Shown piece after piece: positions 1-8,173 of a stretch of DNA of 46,702 nucleotides. The translations under genes and the position numbers were made by a program. The first letter of the stretch is position 1. Each line of letters opens with the position of its first letter. The stretch lies in the NCBI GenBank assembly GCA_035574235.1, contig DATLZA010000051.1:1-46702 (forward strand), read 5' to 3'. The notes under the pieces were generated by a model that was not told the origin of the DNA, searched no databases, and saw only the letters and a program-made list of their open reading frames with translations. The DNA is from Planctomycetota bacterium (GTDB lineage: Bacteria; Planctomycetota; MHYJ01; JACPRB01).

Positions 1-1291
1 CGGGCGATTCGAGGATGGCCGCCAGGCGCGGCGCCGCCCGGCGTTCGCCCCGGCGGGCCAGCGCGCGGGCGGCCGCCGGATCGGGCAGGAGACGGAGCAA
101 ATCTTCGAGGGATCGATCCAGAGGCAGCGTCGCCGAGGGCGCCGGCCGTCCGCCCGGCGGAGGGCCCGTCCAGCGCACCCGGTAGAGGCCGCCGCGGGCG
201 GCCGTGTCGCGGATGCTCCCCGTCGGGCAGTGGTGGACATACCAGCTTCCCGTGTCCACGACGAGGAGACTTCCGTCGGGGGCCTCCAGGACGTCCGAGG
301 GGTGAAAGTCCGGATCCTCGGTGGTTACGAAGTCCGATTCGCTGGAGCGATAGGTCGAACCCTCGCGGCGGAGGGCGTGGGCCACGACCTTTCGAGCGTT
401 GTGTTGGGCGGAGAAGAGCCGACCGCGGAATTCTTCGGGAAAGGCGGCGCCCTCGTAGCGGGCGAGTCCGCTCAGGGCCACCGCGGGAAAAAGGGCCAGC
501 GCGGGAAGGGGATCTCCCGTCACGGGGTACGGGGTTCCGGTGTCCGGAGCGTAGGGGTAAAGGCCCCCTTCCACGATGTGGACGAGCGCGTCGCGCATGC
601 CCCCGGCGGGTTCCTGAAACCAGTTGAGGGTGCCCACGACATCTCCGCCGGGAAGGAAGACGACTTCAATGAGGTTGACGAAGCCGCGGGCCACGACTTC
701 GGGGTCCGATCCGTCGGGGCGGCAGCGGAAGAGAATGCCGCTCGTGCCGGTCAGCGTCGTTCCGTCCCGGCGGCGCAGCGCGTAGCCGTCGGGGGTGCCC
801 ATCGTTCCGTAAAGCCGGCCGTCCGGTCCGAAGACGAGTCCGTGGAGGCTTCCGTTGTCCTTGTGGCCGAATCCGGTTTGAAGGACGGTGCGGCGGTCGG
901 CCCGGCCGTCGCCGTCGGTGTCCTCGAGCGCGACCAGATCCGGCGGGTCGGCGGCGTAGAGTCTTCCGTCCCGCCAGGCCAGACCCATCGAAGGGCTCAG
1001 CCCCTCCGCGAAGAGACGGGACGTTTCGTAGCGCCCGTCGCCGTCCCGGTCTTCGAGCACCCGGATGCGGCAGCGGCGCCGGAGTTCCTGGAGCTCGCGG
1101 TAGAGATCCTCGCCCGACGACTCGGTGACGTAGAGGCGCCCGCGGTCGTCGAAGCAGGCGAACATAGGAAAGGTCACGTCCGGAGGCGAGACCTTTTCGA
1201 TCGAAAAACCCGGCGGGACCCGGGGCGGTTCCTGGGGAGACGCCCCGGCCAGGACCAGAGCCAGGAGAGCCGGAGGGACGCGCCGGATCAT
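1..1291 (-). CDS. PVC-type membrane-bound dehydrogenase domain protein (partial, C-terminus off window)
   Basis: The gene runs off the left edge, so only the N-terminal 430 codons are present. The start at 1291 gives a short signal peptide (MIRRVPPALLALVLAGA) and then a beta-propeller of the PQQ sugar-dehydrogenase/gluconolactonase type. Seen here are repeated DGDG-type turns (RDGDGRYE, DTDGDGRAD), a propeller segment around LHGLVFGPDGRLYG, and a later DVLEAPDGSLLVVD. This pattern matches the large secreted 'putative membrane-bound dehydrogenase' proteins that planctomycetes carry in many copies. Those usually continue into HEAT repeats and a cytochrome c domain. The last visible residues (PAAARALARRGERRAAPRLAAILE) look like the start of HEAT repeats. 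Substrate unknown. It diverges from the DUF3500 gene. A TATAAG box only 6 bases before the ATG suggests a leaderless transcript. Confidence 0.75.
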   Translation of the reverse strand, partial: MIRRVPPALLALVLAGASPQEPPRVPPGFSIEKVSPPDVTFPMFACFDDRGRLYVTESSGEDLYRELQELRRRCRIRVLEDRDGDGRYETSRLFAEGLSPSMGLAWRDGRLYAADPPDLVALEDTDGDGRADRRTVLQTGFGHKDNGSLHGLVFGPDGRLYGTMGTPDGYALRRRDGTTLTGTSGILFRCRPDGSDPEVVARGFVNLIEVVFLPGGDVVGTLNWFQEPAGGMRDALVHIVEGGLYPYAPDTGTPYPVTGDPLPALALFPAVALSGLARYEGAAFPEEFRGRLFSAQHNARKVVAHALRREGSTYRSSESDFVTTEDPDFHPSDVLEAPDGSLLVVDTGSWYVHHCPTGSIRDTAARGGLYRVRWTGPPPGGRPAPSATLPLDRSLEDLLRLLPDPAAARALARRGERRAAPRLAAILESP

Positions 1292-1297
1292 CGACTT

Positions 1298-1317
1298 CTT
1301 ATACGGTTCCGAAACGT
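1298..1317. promoter_or_regulatory. Divergent promoter region with TATAAG box and imperfect palindrome
   Basis: On the minus strand a TATAAG hexamer (1298-1303) ends 6 bases before the ATG of the dehydrogenase gene. It overlaps an imperfect 15-base palindrome, ACGGTTCCGAAACGT (1303-1317), that could be an operator shared with the DUF3500 gene. A TAGAAT box (1317-1322) could serve the plus strand. No good -35 hexamer is visible for either direction, so this is tentative. Confidence 0.35.
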
Positions 1318-1365
1318 AGAATAGATACACGACGATTGCTCGGTCGAGAGACCAGGAGGAAGGAG

Positions 1366-2343
1366 ATGGGTCCGAAGCCCCGCATCTGCCCGGACTGCGG
1401 ACCGACGGTGACGCGGAGGGACTTTCTCCGGACCGCCGCCGGGGCGGCCGCGGCGGTGGCCGTTCCCGTGCCGCGCCCGGCGCCGTCGGACGCGTCGCCC
1501 GAGGAGCTCGTCAAGCGGCTCTATCAGAGCCTTTCGGCCAAGCAGCGCGAGGCGGTCTGCCTGCCCTGGGACCATCCGAACCGCACGCGCGTCGGCAACA
1601 ACTGGGCGGTCGTGAAGCCCTCGATCGGCGGTTTCTTCACCGCCGAGCAGCAGCAGATTCTGCGGGATCTTTTCCGCGGGCTCGTGACCGAGGACGGATA
1701 CGAGCGCTTCCGGAAACAGATGCAGGACGACTACGGCGGCTTCGAGAGCTACCACGTCGCGATCTTCGGCGATCCGACGTCCGGCCGCTTCAACTGGGTC
1801 ATGACGGGGCGGCACCTGACGATCCGGTGCGACGGAAATTCCACGGAGGGGGCCGGCTTCGGCGGTCCGATCTTCTACGGCCACGCGGTCGAGTTCAACG
1901 AACGGCCGGACCATCCGGGCAACGTCTTCTGGCATCAGGCCCGGCTGGCCAACAAGGTGTTCGAGTCGTTCGACGGCCGCCAGAGGGAAAAGGCGCTCGT
2001 CCAGAAGTCGCCGCCGGACGACGCCAAGAGCATCGCGCTTCGCCCGCCGGGCCCGGAGGACGGAATCTGCGCGGCGGAGCTTTCGCGCGATCAAAAGGAC
2101 CTGGTCGAGAAGGTCCTCAAGGAGCTTCTGGCGCCGTATCGTCCCTCGGACGTCGAGGAGGCGCTGGGCATCATCCGCGACGCCGGAGGCGTGGACAAGC
2201 TCCACCTGGCCTTCTACCGGGAGGGCAACCTCGGGGACGACGAGATCTGGGACCGCTGGATGCTCCGGGGACCCTCGATGGCCTGGTATTTCCGCGGCTC
2301 GCCCCACGTGCACACGTGGGTGAACATCGCGCGGACGGCCTGA
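1366..2343 (+). CDS. Tat-exported DUF3500 family protein
   Basis: A 325-residue protein. The ATG at 1366 is chosen over an upstream TTG because AGGAGGAAGG lies directly before it. The N-terminus has a CPDC pair and then a twin-arginine signal (TRRDFLRTAAG plus an Ala-rich stretch), so it is probably exported folded. The body matches the DUF3500 family, with the conserved core FESYHVAIFGDP ... TGRHLTIRCDG ... GPIFYGHAVEF near the middle, and a C-terminal HVHTWVNIARTA. The function of DUF3500 proteins is not established, and they are often secreted in planctomycetes and related bacteria. The gene faces the sugar operon convergently, with only 7 bases between the stops. No partner gene is evident. 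Confidence 0.8.
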   Translation: MGPKPRICPDCGPTVTRRDFLRTAAGAAAAVAVPVPRPAPSDASPEELVKRLYQSLSAKQREAVCLPWDHPNRTRVGNNWAVVKPSIGGFFTAEQQQILRDLFRGLVTEDGYERFRKQMQDDYGGFESYHVAIFGDPTSGRFNWVMTGRHLTIRCDGNSTEGAGFGGPIFYGHAVEFNERPDHPGNVFWHQARLANKVFESFDGRQREKALVQKSPPDDAKSIALRPPGPEDGICAAELSRDQKDLVEKVLKELLAPYRPSDVEEALGIIRDAGGVDKLHLAFYREGNLGDDEIWDRWMLRGPSMAWYFRGSPHVHTWVNIARTA

Positions 2344-2350
2344 GGGGCGG

Positions 2351-3301
2351 TCAGGTTCGGAACGCGAACGCGCGCGCGGGGTTGTCCACGAAGGCCTTTT
2401 GGAGGTGCTCTTCGGACGCCCCGAGCCTCCGCGCGCGCTCCCGGAATTCCCCGAGGAGATAGTCCAGCCCCGGCCGGCCGCCGTAGCTTCGCCAATAGGC
2501 CGGCCGGGCGGCGTCGGTGCCCAGAAGGATCCGGTCCGGGAATTCGCGGGCCATCGCGACGAACAGCCCGAGCGTGGGGTTCGTGTCATCGAGGGGACCG
2601 CGGAACACCCGATCGTATTCGAGGAAGACGCCCCGGCGAAGAAGACACCGGTGATACTCCGGGTCCGGATGCCGGTCGGTATGGGACAGAATGACGTGCG
2701 AGGGGTCCACGCCCCGCGATTCGAGGAAGTCGATCTGTTCCGGGCCGCGGCCGGCTTCGCAGTGGGTGAGGACGGGGACGCCGGTCCGCCGATGCGCCGC
2801 CGCGCCGGCTTCGAAGGCCGCGCGTTCCGCGTCCGAGAGCTCCGGCCCGTCGGAGGCGAGCTTCACGAGGCCCGCCCGATGAGAGGCGCGCCGCGGCGCG
2901 GGGCCGCCCGCGTCCAGGGCGTCGATTCCCTGTTCGATCTCCGCGACGAAGGTTTCCGCCAGCTCCTCGACCGTGAGGCGGTAGCGCCAGTGGCCCTCGG
3001 GGTAGTAGCGGGTGCGGTGGAGCCCCGTGGCGGCGACGACGTGAAGGCCGCTTCGCCGGGAGATCTCGGCGAGCTTGAGAACGTTGCGGCCGGCGTCGCA
3101 GGGCATGCAATCCACGACCGCACGGCCGCCGGCGGCCTTCACCCCGGCCAGTTCCCGAACGGCGTTCTCGACCGAGGGGAGCCGCAGGTCCGGCGAGAGC
3201 TGGGTCACATAGCTCGGATCGATGATGAGGTGCTCGTGGGAAAGGCACGCCCCGAGAGCCTCCGGGGGGATGTCCCCGAGGACGGTCCGGATGAAGCTCA
3301 T
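2351..3301 (-). CDS. Phosphotriesterase-family hydrolase, probable sugar lactonase
   Basis: A 316-residue amidohydrolase-superfamily enzyme of the phosphotriesterase family. The complete binuclear metal site is visible: H22-E-H24 at the first strand, the carboxylatable K147 (AGLVKLAS), H180 (VLTH), H207 (ILSH) and D263 (GTD). Family members acting in sugar pathways hydrolyse lactones, including phosphorylated sugar lactones. Here that fits better than organophosphate hydrolysis because the gene is last in a carbohydrate operon with two NAD(P)-type dehydrogenases and a sugar kinase. Its ATG overlaps the stop of the ROK kinase gene (ATGA), so translation is probably coupled. There is no signal peptide, so it is cytoplasmic. 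The substrate is inferred from context only. Confidence 0.85.
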   Translation of the reverse strand: MSFIRTVLGDIPPEALGACLSHEHLIIDPSYVTQLSPDLRLPSVENAVRELAGVKAAGGRAVVDCMPCDAGRNVLKLAEISRRSGLHVVAATGLHRTRYYPEGHWRYRLTVEELAETFVAEIEQGIDALDAGGPAPRRASHRAGLVKLASDGPELSDAERAAFEAGAAAHRRTGVPVLTHCEAGRGPEQIDFLESRGVDPSHVILSHTDRHPDPEYHRCLLRRGVFLEYDRVFRGPLDDTNPTLGLFVAMAREFPDRILLGTDAARPAYWRSYGGRPGLDYLLGEFRERARRLGASEEHLQKAFVDNPARAFAFRT

Positions 3302-4266
3302 GGCGCGACCTCCCAGGCCAGGGCGGCCGCGCCGAGGACGCCCGCGTGGTCGGGGAGGCGGGAGACGCGGAGGGGGACGGGTTCCCCGGGCGGCCAGCGG
3401 TAGACATGGCGGCGCAGGTGGGCCCGGAGGGGACCCAGGAAGGCGCGCGCCCCGCGGGCGGCGCCGCCGCCGAGGATGACGATTTCCGGCGCGTACACGT
3501 GAATCGCCGAGACGAGGAACCATCCGAGGTTGGCCGTCCAGACGGCCAGCTCGTCCCGGCAGAGCGGGTCTCCCTGCGCGGCGGCGCGGAGGACCGCCTC
3601 GAAATCCACCGCGTGCGGATCGCGGCGGTAGAGCTCGGAGAGCTTCGAGGGAATCCCGCGGGCCAGGCCGTCGCGCACCTGCTGGGCGAGCGCGGTGGCG
3701 GAGCAGAGCATCTCGGCGGTGCCGCGGGAGCCGGTCAGGCAGCGGCGGCCGCCGGCGGCCTGGATCGTGATGTGGGACATCTGGGTGCCGAACTGGAGGT
3801 GCGGGTCCCGCAGGATCCGGCCGTCGAGGAGGACGCCGCTTCCCACTCCGGTGCCGATCGTGACCGTGAGCGCCCAGCGGCGGCCGCGCGCCCATCCGTA
3901 CTTCCATTCGGCGATCATGGCCGAGCGGGCGTCGTTGTCGGCGACGACGGGAACGTCCCCCGCGGCCCGCCGGAGCCGCGGGACGAGCGGGAAGCCCTCC
4001 AGATCCCGCAGGCGTCCCGGAAGAAGAACGACGCCCCGGTCCGGCCGGACGGCGCCCGGCAGAGCCAGGCCCACGGCGCGCGGGGGGGTTCCGAGGCGGC
4101 GGTGGAACGCGCGGACTTCGGCGGCCAGGCGCGCCAGCAGGAACCGCGGTCCGCGGTGGGCTTCGGAGGGGGCCACCCGGCGGGCCAGCCAGCGGCCGGA
4201 GCGGGAGACGGCGCCGGCCTTGAGCCGGGTTCCCCCGACGTCGAATCCGACGACGTAGTCGGTCAT
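3298..4266 (-). CDS. ROK family sugar kinase with altered zinc motif
   Basis: A 322-residue ROK protein without the DNA-binding domain of ROK repressors, so a kinase is expected. The ATP-binding DVGGT loop (residues 9-13), the catalytic Asp region ADNDA (109-113) and GTGVGSG (138-144) are intact. The usual CxCGxxGCxE zinc motif is eroded to CLTGSRGTAE (176-185), keeping only the first Cys and the Glu. The sugar-binding E-x-G-H before it reads Q-M-S-H (162-165). These changes suggest a structural site without zinc and an unusual substrate. The start overlaps the oxidoreductase stop, and the stop overlaps the lactonase start, both as ATGA. It probably phosphorylates the sugar processed by this operon. 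Confidence 0.85.
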   Translation of the reverse strand: MTDYVVGFDVGGTRLKAGAVSRSGRWLARRVAPSEAHRGPRFLLARLAAEVRAFHRRLGTPPRAVGLALPGAVRPDRGVVLLPGRLRDLEGFPLVPRLRRAAGDVPVVADNDARSAMIAEWKYGWARGRRWALTVTIGTGVGSGVLLDGRILRDPHLQFGTQMSHITIQAAGGRRCLTGSRGTAEMLCSATALAQQVRDGLARGIPSKLSELYRRDPHAVDFEAVLRAAAQGDPLCRDELAVWTANLGWFLVSAIHVYAPEIVILGGGAARGARAFLGPLRAHLRRHVYRWPPGEPVPLRVSRLPDHAGVLGAAALAWEVAP

Positions 4267-5582
4267 GGCGGTGTCTCCAGGACGGCGCCGAGGTCGCGCA
4301 ATCGGTCGCGCAGGAGCGGGAAGGGCACGTCGCGCACGGCGCCACCGCGCGGGACGGCCAGGGCCGCGGCGGTTCCGGCCGCCTGGCCCATGGCCATGCA
4401 CTGCGCCATGGACCGGACGCTCGCGTGCGCGTCGTGCGTGGCGGAGAAACAGCGGCCGGCGACGAGGAGGTTTTCGACGCTCCGGGGCAGAAGCGTGCGG
4501 AAGGGAATGCCCACGCAGCGGCCTTCGGGGAGGTACTGCCAGCGCGTGTCGGCCCCGCCGTGATGGTCCTCGATCGGGGCTCCGCAGAGGCCGATCTGGT
4601 CTTCGAAGGCGCGGGCGGAAAGAACGTCCTCCCGGGTGAGGCGGTATTCTCCGTACACGCGGCGGGTTTCGCGCACGCCGATCTGGACGCTCAGGGAGGC
4701 CAGGTGGGCGCGCTCGTAGCCGGGGACGCAGTCGCGCAGGAACCGGACGTATTCGAGGGCCTGCCGGCGCCCCTCGATTTCCGCGGCCGTGAGAAATTCG
4801 GGATCCGTGGCGTTGACGACGCGGTCGCCGCGGCGCTCGAAGGACTGCACGCGGGTCATGACGGTGGCGGTCATGCCGGGGACCGGCGTGGGATGGTCGC
4901 TTCCCTCGCGGCGGGGCAGATCGTAGCGGCCTCCGGCGGCGGCCTCGGCCATGAGGCGGTGGAATTCGGCCTTGGAAACCGTCTTGCGCCGTTCGAGGTC
5001 CACGTTGGCCATCTTGAAGGTGGTCGTGAGCGTCTGGGCGGGTTCGAACTCGCCGGCGGTTTCGAACGGCGCGCCCGCGAAGGCGCAGACGTCGGCGTCT
5101 CCGGAGGCGTCGACGACGACGCGCGCGGAGACGCGGACGAGCCCTTTTTTTGTGGCGACCAGGACTCCGGTCAGCCGGCCGCCGGAGGTTTCGACATCCT
5201 GGACCCACGCGTGAAGGAGGGGGCGCGCGCCGGCGCGGCGGGCCAGGGTTTCCCAGACGACTTTGAGGTATTCGGGATGGTAGGTGACGCCGGTTCCGGC
5301 TCCGTAGGTGTTGGGGCGCTCGAAGCAGGCGCCGAGGCGGCGGAGTTCGGAGACGACCTCGTCGGGGATGCCGCCGACGACTTTCTTGGCGCGGGCGCCG
5401 GGGGTGTAGAAGCCGTAGAACGTTTCCAGGACGGCGGTGCTCGTCCCTCCGAGGAAGCCGTAGCGTTCGAGGAGGAGCGTTCGAGCTCCGGCGCGGGCGG
5501 CGGCGATGGCGGCCGTGGCGCCCGCGGAGCCGGCGCCCACGACGAGGACGTCCGTTTCGGCGAGCGTTTCCAGCGGTCTCAT
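4263..5582 (-). CDS. FAD-dependent oxidoreductase
   Basis: A 439-residue flavoprotein. The N-terminal Rossmann motif GAGSAG (16-21) is followed by a Glu at the strand end (LLLER, about residue 39). Further FAD contacts are VVVDASGDADV (middle) and VENLLVAGRCFSATHDAH near the C-terminus, then the MAMGQAAGTAAALA helix. This is the architecture of the 'FAD-dependent oxidoreductase' (FAD_oxidored) family common in planctomycete and verrucomicrobial sugar clusters. The precise reaction is unknown, and oxidation of a sugar or polyol hydroxyl is the natural inference here. Both ends overlap neighbours by four bases. No signal peptide. Confidence 0.85.
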   Translation of the reverse strand: MRPLETLAETDVLVVGAGSAGATAAIAAARAGARTLLLERYGFLGGTSTAVLETFYGFYTPGARAKKVVGGIPDEVVSELRRLGACFERPNTYGAGTGVTYHPEYLKVVWETLARRAGARPLLHAWVQDVETSGGRLTGVLVATKKGLVRVSARVVVDASGDADVCAFAGAPFETAGEFEPAQTLTTTFKMANVDLERRKTVSKAEFHRLMAEAAAGGRYDLPRREGSDHPTPVPGMTATVMTRVQSFERRGDRVVNATDPEFLTAAEIEGRRQALEYVRFLRDCVPGYERAHLASLSVQIGVRETRRVYGEYRLTREDVLSARAFEDQIGLCGAPIEDHHGGADTRWQYLPEGRCVGIPFRTLLPRSVENLLVAGRCFSATHDAHASVRSMAQCMAMGQAAGTAAALAVPRGGAVRDVPFPLLRDRLRDLGAVLETPP

Positions 5583-6367
5583 CCGCTCACCCCCCAGCCG
5601 CCGTCGACGACGAGCGTGTCTCCGGTGACCGCGCGGGCGTCGGGTCCGAGGAGGAAGATCGCGGCGCGGGCGACGTCCGCGGCTTCGAGGAGGTCTTCGG
5701 AGAGCGGCTGTTTGGTCTTCATGAGGGCGAGGATCTGGGGGTCGGCCTGGGCGCGGGCGCTCATGGGGGTGCGCACGAGGCCGGGGGCGACGGCGTTGAC
5801 GCGGATCTTGTGGGGCGCGTAGGTGGCGGCCATGGCGCGGGAGAGGGCGAGGATGGCGCCCTTGGAGGCGGCGTAGGCGTGGGTGGCGAAGTGGCGGCCC
5901 TGGGGGGAGAAGGCCAGGACGCTGGCCATGTTGAGGATGGATCCGCGCAGTCCGTCGGGCCCCGGGTCCTGAAGGAGCATCCGGCGCACGGCGGCGCGGC
6001 ACATGAGAAAGACGCTTCGGGCGTTGGCCTGGAGGGTGGCGTCCCATCCCTCGTCGGTGCATTCGTGGACGGGGCCGTCGCCCCACGGGCGGCCGCTGAC
6101 GCCGGCGACGTTGAAGAGGGCGTCCAGCCGTCCCCAGCGGGCGACGCACGCGTCGACGGCCCGCTCGGCGGAGTCGGCCCGGGTGAGGTCGGCGGCGAGG
6201 AAGGCCCCTCCGATCCGGCGGGCGAGGGACTCGGCGTGCTCGGGGGTGCGGCTGACGACGAAGACCCGTGCGCCTTCGGCGGCGGCGAGCTCCGCGGCGG
6301 CCGCGGCGATGCCGGTGGAGCCGGTGACGAGGAGGACCCGGTCTTTCAGTAGGTCACGCGAACCCAT
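5579..6367 (-). CDS. SDR family NAD(P)-dependent dehydrogenase
   Basis: A 262-residue classical short-chain dehydrogenase. Visible are the cofactor loop near residue 15 (VTGSTGIA), NVAG, the catalytic Ser in NMASV, the YAASK motif (Tyr and Lys), the PG turn after the active site (VAPGLVRTPM) and the C-terminal DGGWG. The glycine loop is one residue shorter than the usual TGxxxGxG and its last Gly is Ala. Such variants exist, but they make the cofactor less certain. The ATG at 6367 lies 22 bases inside the preceding Gfo/Idh gene, with GAGGA upstream. The protein likely oxidises a hydroxyl of the operon's carbohydrate substrate. Confidence 0.88.
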   Translation of the reverse strand: MGSRDLLKDRVLLVTGSTGIAAAAAELAAAEGARVFVVSRTPEHAESLARRIGGAFLAADLTRADSAERAVDACVARWGRLDALFNVAGVSGRPWGDGPVHECTDEGWDATLQANARSVFLMCRAAVRRMLLQDPGPDGLRGSILNMASVLAFSPQGRHFATHAYAASKGAILALSRAMAATYAPHKIRVNAVAPGLVRTPMSARAQADPQILALMKTKQPLSEDLLEAADVARAAIFLLGPDARAVTGDTLVVDGGWGVSG

Positions 6368-7386
6368 TTCTTCGTCCTCATCGAGCGGTATCCGGCGTCC
6401 AGGACGCAGTTGACGATATAGCCGTCCTCGTAGGTTTCGCGCGGGGTGCGGCCTTCGCGGACGCATTCGACGAAGTGCTTCATTTCGGCCTGATACCCGT
6501 AGGCGAAGGCTTCCTCGGGGAGGGGGCGGGTCCAGCCGAAGTCGATTTCCGCCTTTTCGATGACGTAGCCGGCGGGGCGGGAGGTGAAGGCGACGATCGG
6601 GGTGGAGCGGGTGACGTCGGTGAAGATGGAGCCTTCGGATCCGTGGATCTCGTTGCGCAGGTCGAGGCCGCCTTGGGTGGTCCAGGAAAGCTCGCAGTGG
6701 CCGATGCCGCCGGAGGAGAATTTGAGGACGAGGAGGGCGTTGTCCTCGCCACGGGTTTTGCCGTGATGGACGAGGCGGTCGCCCCAGGCCAGGACTTCGA
6801 CGATCCGGTCTTCTTTCCCGAAGGCGTAGCGGGCCAGCTCGATGCAGTGGCAGGCCAGGTCGTTCATGGCGCCGCCGCCGGTGCGGGAAACGTCCCAGAA
6901 GTGGGGGCTGTGGGGGCCGCCGTGGGATTCGCGGGAGCGCACCCAGAGGACGCGCCCGATGCCGCCGGACTCGATGATCCGGCGGGCCTTGACGACGGCG
7001 GGGGAGAAGACTTCCGTTTCGGCGTAGCCGTGGAGGGCGCCGGAGGCGCGGGCGGCGCGGAACATGTCGCGGGCCTCCCGCGCGTTGCGGGCGAGGGGCT
7101 TGGTGCAGACCTGGTGGCGGCGGGCGCGGGAGAGCCGCAGGGAGACGGGCCGGTGGGCCTCGTTGGGGAGCGCGATGATGAAGAGATCGACGTCCTTCCG
7201 GGCGATCGCGGCGTCGAGATCGGTGGTGGAGGCGGGGATCTTCCACTTTTCGGCGAAGGCGCGGGCGCGCCGGGGGGAGCGGGAGTAGTTGAGGACGACG
7301 TCCTGGCCGTTCACGTCGGCCAGTCCCTGCATGTAGAAGTCGGCCACGAACCCGGAGCCGAGCATGCCGATGCGGACGGTTTTCAT
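6346..7386 (-). CDS. Gfo/Idh/MocA family oxidoreductase
   Basis: A 346-residue NAD(P)-dependent sugar dehydrogenase of the Gfo/Idh/MocA family. The Rossmann motif GSGFVA sits at residues 10-15. The conserved EKP motif appears as CTKPLA (94-99) with the catalytic Lys kept. The second-domain active-site pair is in GGAMNDLACHCIEL (D176, H180). The length fits the family. Members act on inositols, glucosides, sugar acids or UDP-sugars, and the sequence alone does not choose among them. The gene is third in the operon, 13 bases after the SIS gene. Confidence 0.88.
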   Translation of the reverse strand: MKTVRIGMLGSGFVADFYMQGLADVNGQDVVLNYSRSPRRARAFAEKWKIPASTTDLDAAIARKDVDLFIIALPNEAHRPVSLRLSRARRHQVCTKPLARNAREARDMFRAARASGALHGYAETEVFSPAVVKARRIIESGGIGRVLWVRSRESHGGPHSPHFWDVSRTGGGAMNDLACHCIELARYAFGKEDRIVEVLAWGDRLVHHGKTRGEDNALLVLKFSSGGIGHCELSWTTQGGLDLRNEIHGSEGSIFTDVTRSTPIVAFTSRPAGYVIEKAEIDFGWTRPLPEEAFAYGYQAEMKHFVECVREGRTPRETYEDGYIVNCVLDAGYRSMRTKKWVRVTY

Positions 7387-7399
7387 GGATCCCTCTCCT

Positions 7400-8173
7400 T
7401 CACGTGTACAGGTGCGCGAGGCTTCGGCGGTAGGCTTCGTAAAAGCGTTCGAGCTGTTCGGCGGCGCGGGCGTTGCCGGGGGTCTGGTGGCTGGGGAGAA
7501 GCACGGGGGGCTGTCCGCGTTCGACGAGGAGTTCGGCGACCCGGCAGCGGATCATGTTCATGATGACGGCGCCGGCGACGGTCGAGGCGGGGCCGGTTTT
7601 CCATTCGAGGCCCGGCAGGGCGAGCACGCAGTCGCCGGGGGGGCAGTGGTTGTCGATGACGACGTCGGCGAGATCGGCGAGCTTTTTTCCGGAGGAGTGG
7701 GCGGCGGGGGTCTGAGCCGAGTGGGCGGCGGAGAGGACCGCGATGACGGGGAGTCCGCGGCGGCGGGCGCCGAAGGCCGCCTCGACGACGACGGGGCGGA
7801 TGCCGCTGGTGGAGACGATGATGAAGGCGTCGTCGGGTCCGAAGCGGAAGCTCTTGAGGATTTCCTCGGCGTAGCCTTCGACTTTTTCCAGGAAGAGGGG
7901 GCCGCGCAGGCCGTTGGCGCCGACGACGGCGGCGTGGTGGGAGAGGGCGAGTTCCACGAGGGCGACGAACCCGGGGAAGGCGCCCTGCCGGGGCATCATT
8001 TCCTCGCACATCATGCGCGAGTGGCCGGCGCCGAAGAGGAAGACGAGGCCGCCGCGGGCGATCCGGTCGGCGCAGATGCGGGCGGCCTTTTCGACGTGGG
8101 GCATTTCGGAGCGGCGGATGTCCTGAAGCAGGGCGAGGGTCGTCTCGAAGTAGGCGGAAGCGGCGTCGGTCAC
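7400..8173 (-). CDS. SIS-domain sugar isomerase-type protein (UPF0309/YckH-like)
   Basis: A 257-residue protein starting at a GTG whose first bases overlap the GntR stop (GTGA). It has one SIS (sugar isomerase) fold, with phosphosugar-binding loops FGAGHS (47-52) and STSG (121-124) and a helix with MNMIRCRVAELL near the C-terminus. It resembles the 'sugar isomerase domain-containing protein' group (UPF0309) often found next to ROK kinases and GntR regulators. It should bind a sugar phosphate, probably an aldose/ketose or amino-sugar phosphate. Whether it is an isomerase, a deaminase or an etherase-like lyase cannot be decided from sequence. Confidence 0.8.
   Translation of the reverse strand: MTDAASAYFETTLALLQDIRRSEMPHVEKAARICADRIARGGLVFLFGAGHSRMMCEEMMPRQGAFPGFVALVELALSHHAAVVGANGLRGPLFLEKVEGYAEEILKSFRFGPDDAFIIVSTSGIRPVVVEAAFGARRRGLPVIAVLSAAHSAQTPAAHSSGKKLADLADVVIDNHCPPGDCVLALPGLEWKTGPASTVAGAVIMNMIRCRVAELLVERGQPPVLLPSHQTPGNARAAEQLERFYEAYRRSLAHLYT

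Noticed and set aside
1336-1365. TTG start giving the DUF3500 protein ten extra residues
   Set aside because: The ribosome site AGGAGGAAGG lies inside that extension and fits the ATG at 1366.
2351-3301. Reading the phosphotriesterase-family gene as an organophosphate-degrading enzyme
   Set aside because: The surrounding sugar operon and the known lactonase members of the family make a sugar lactone substrate much likelier.
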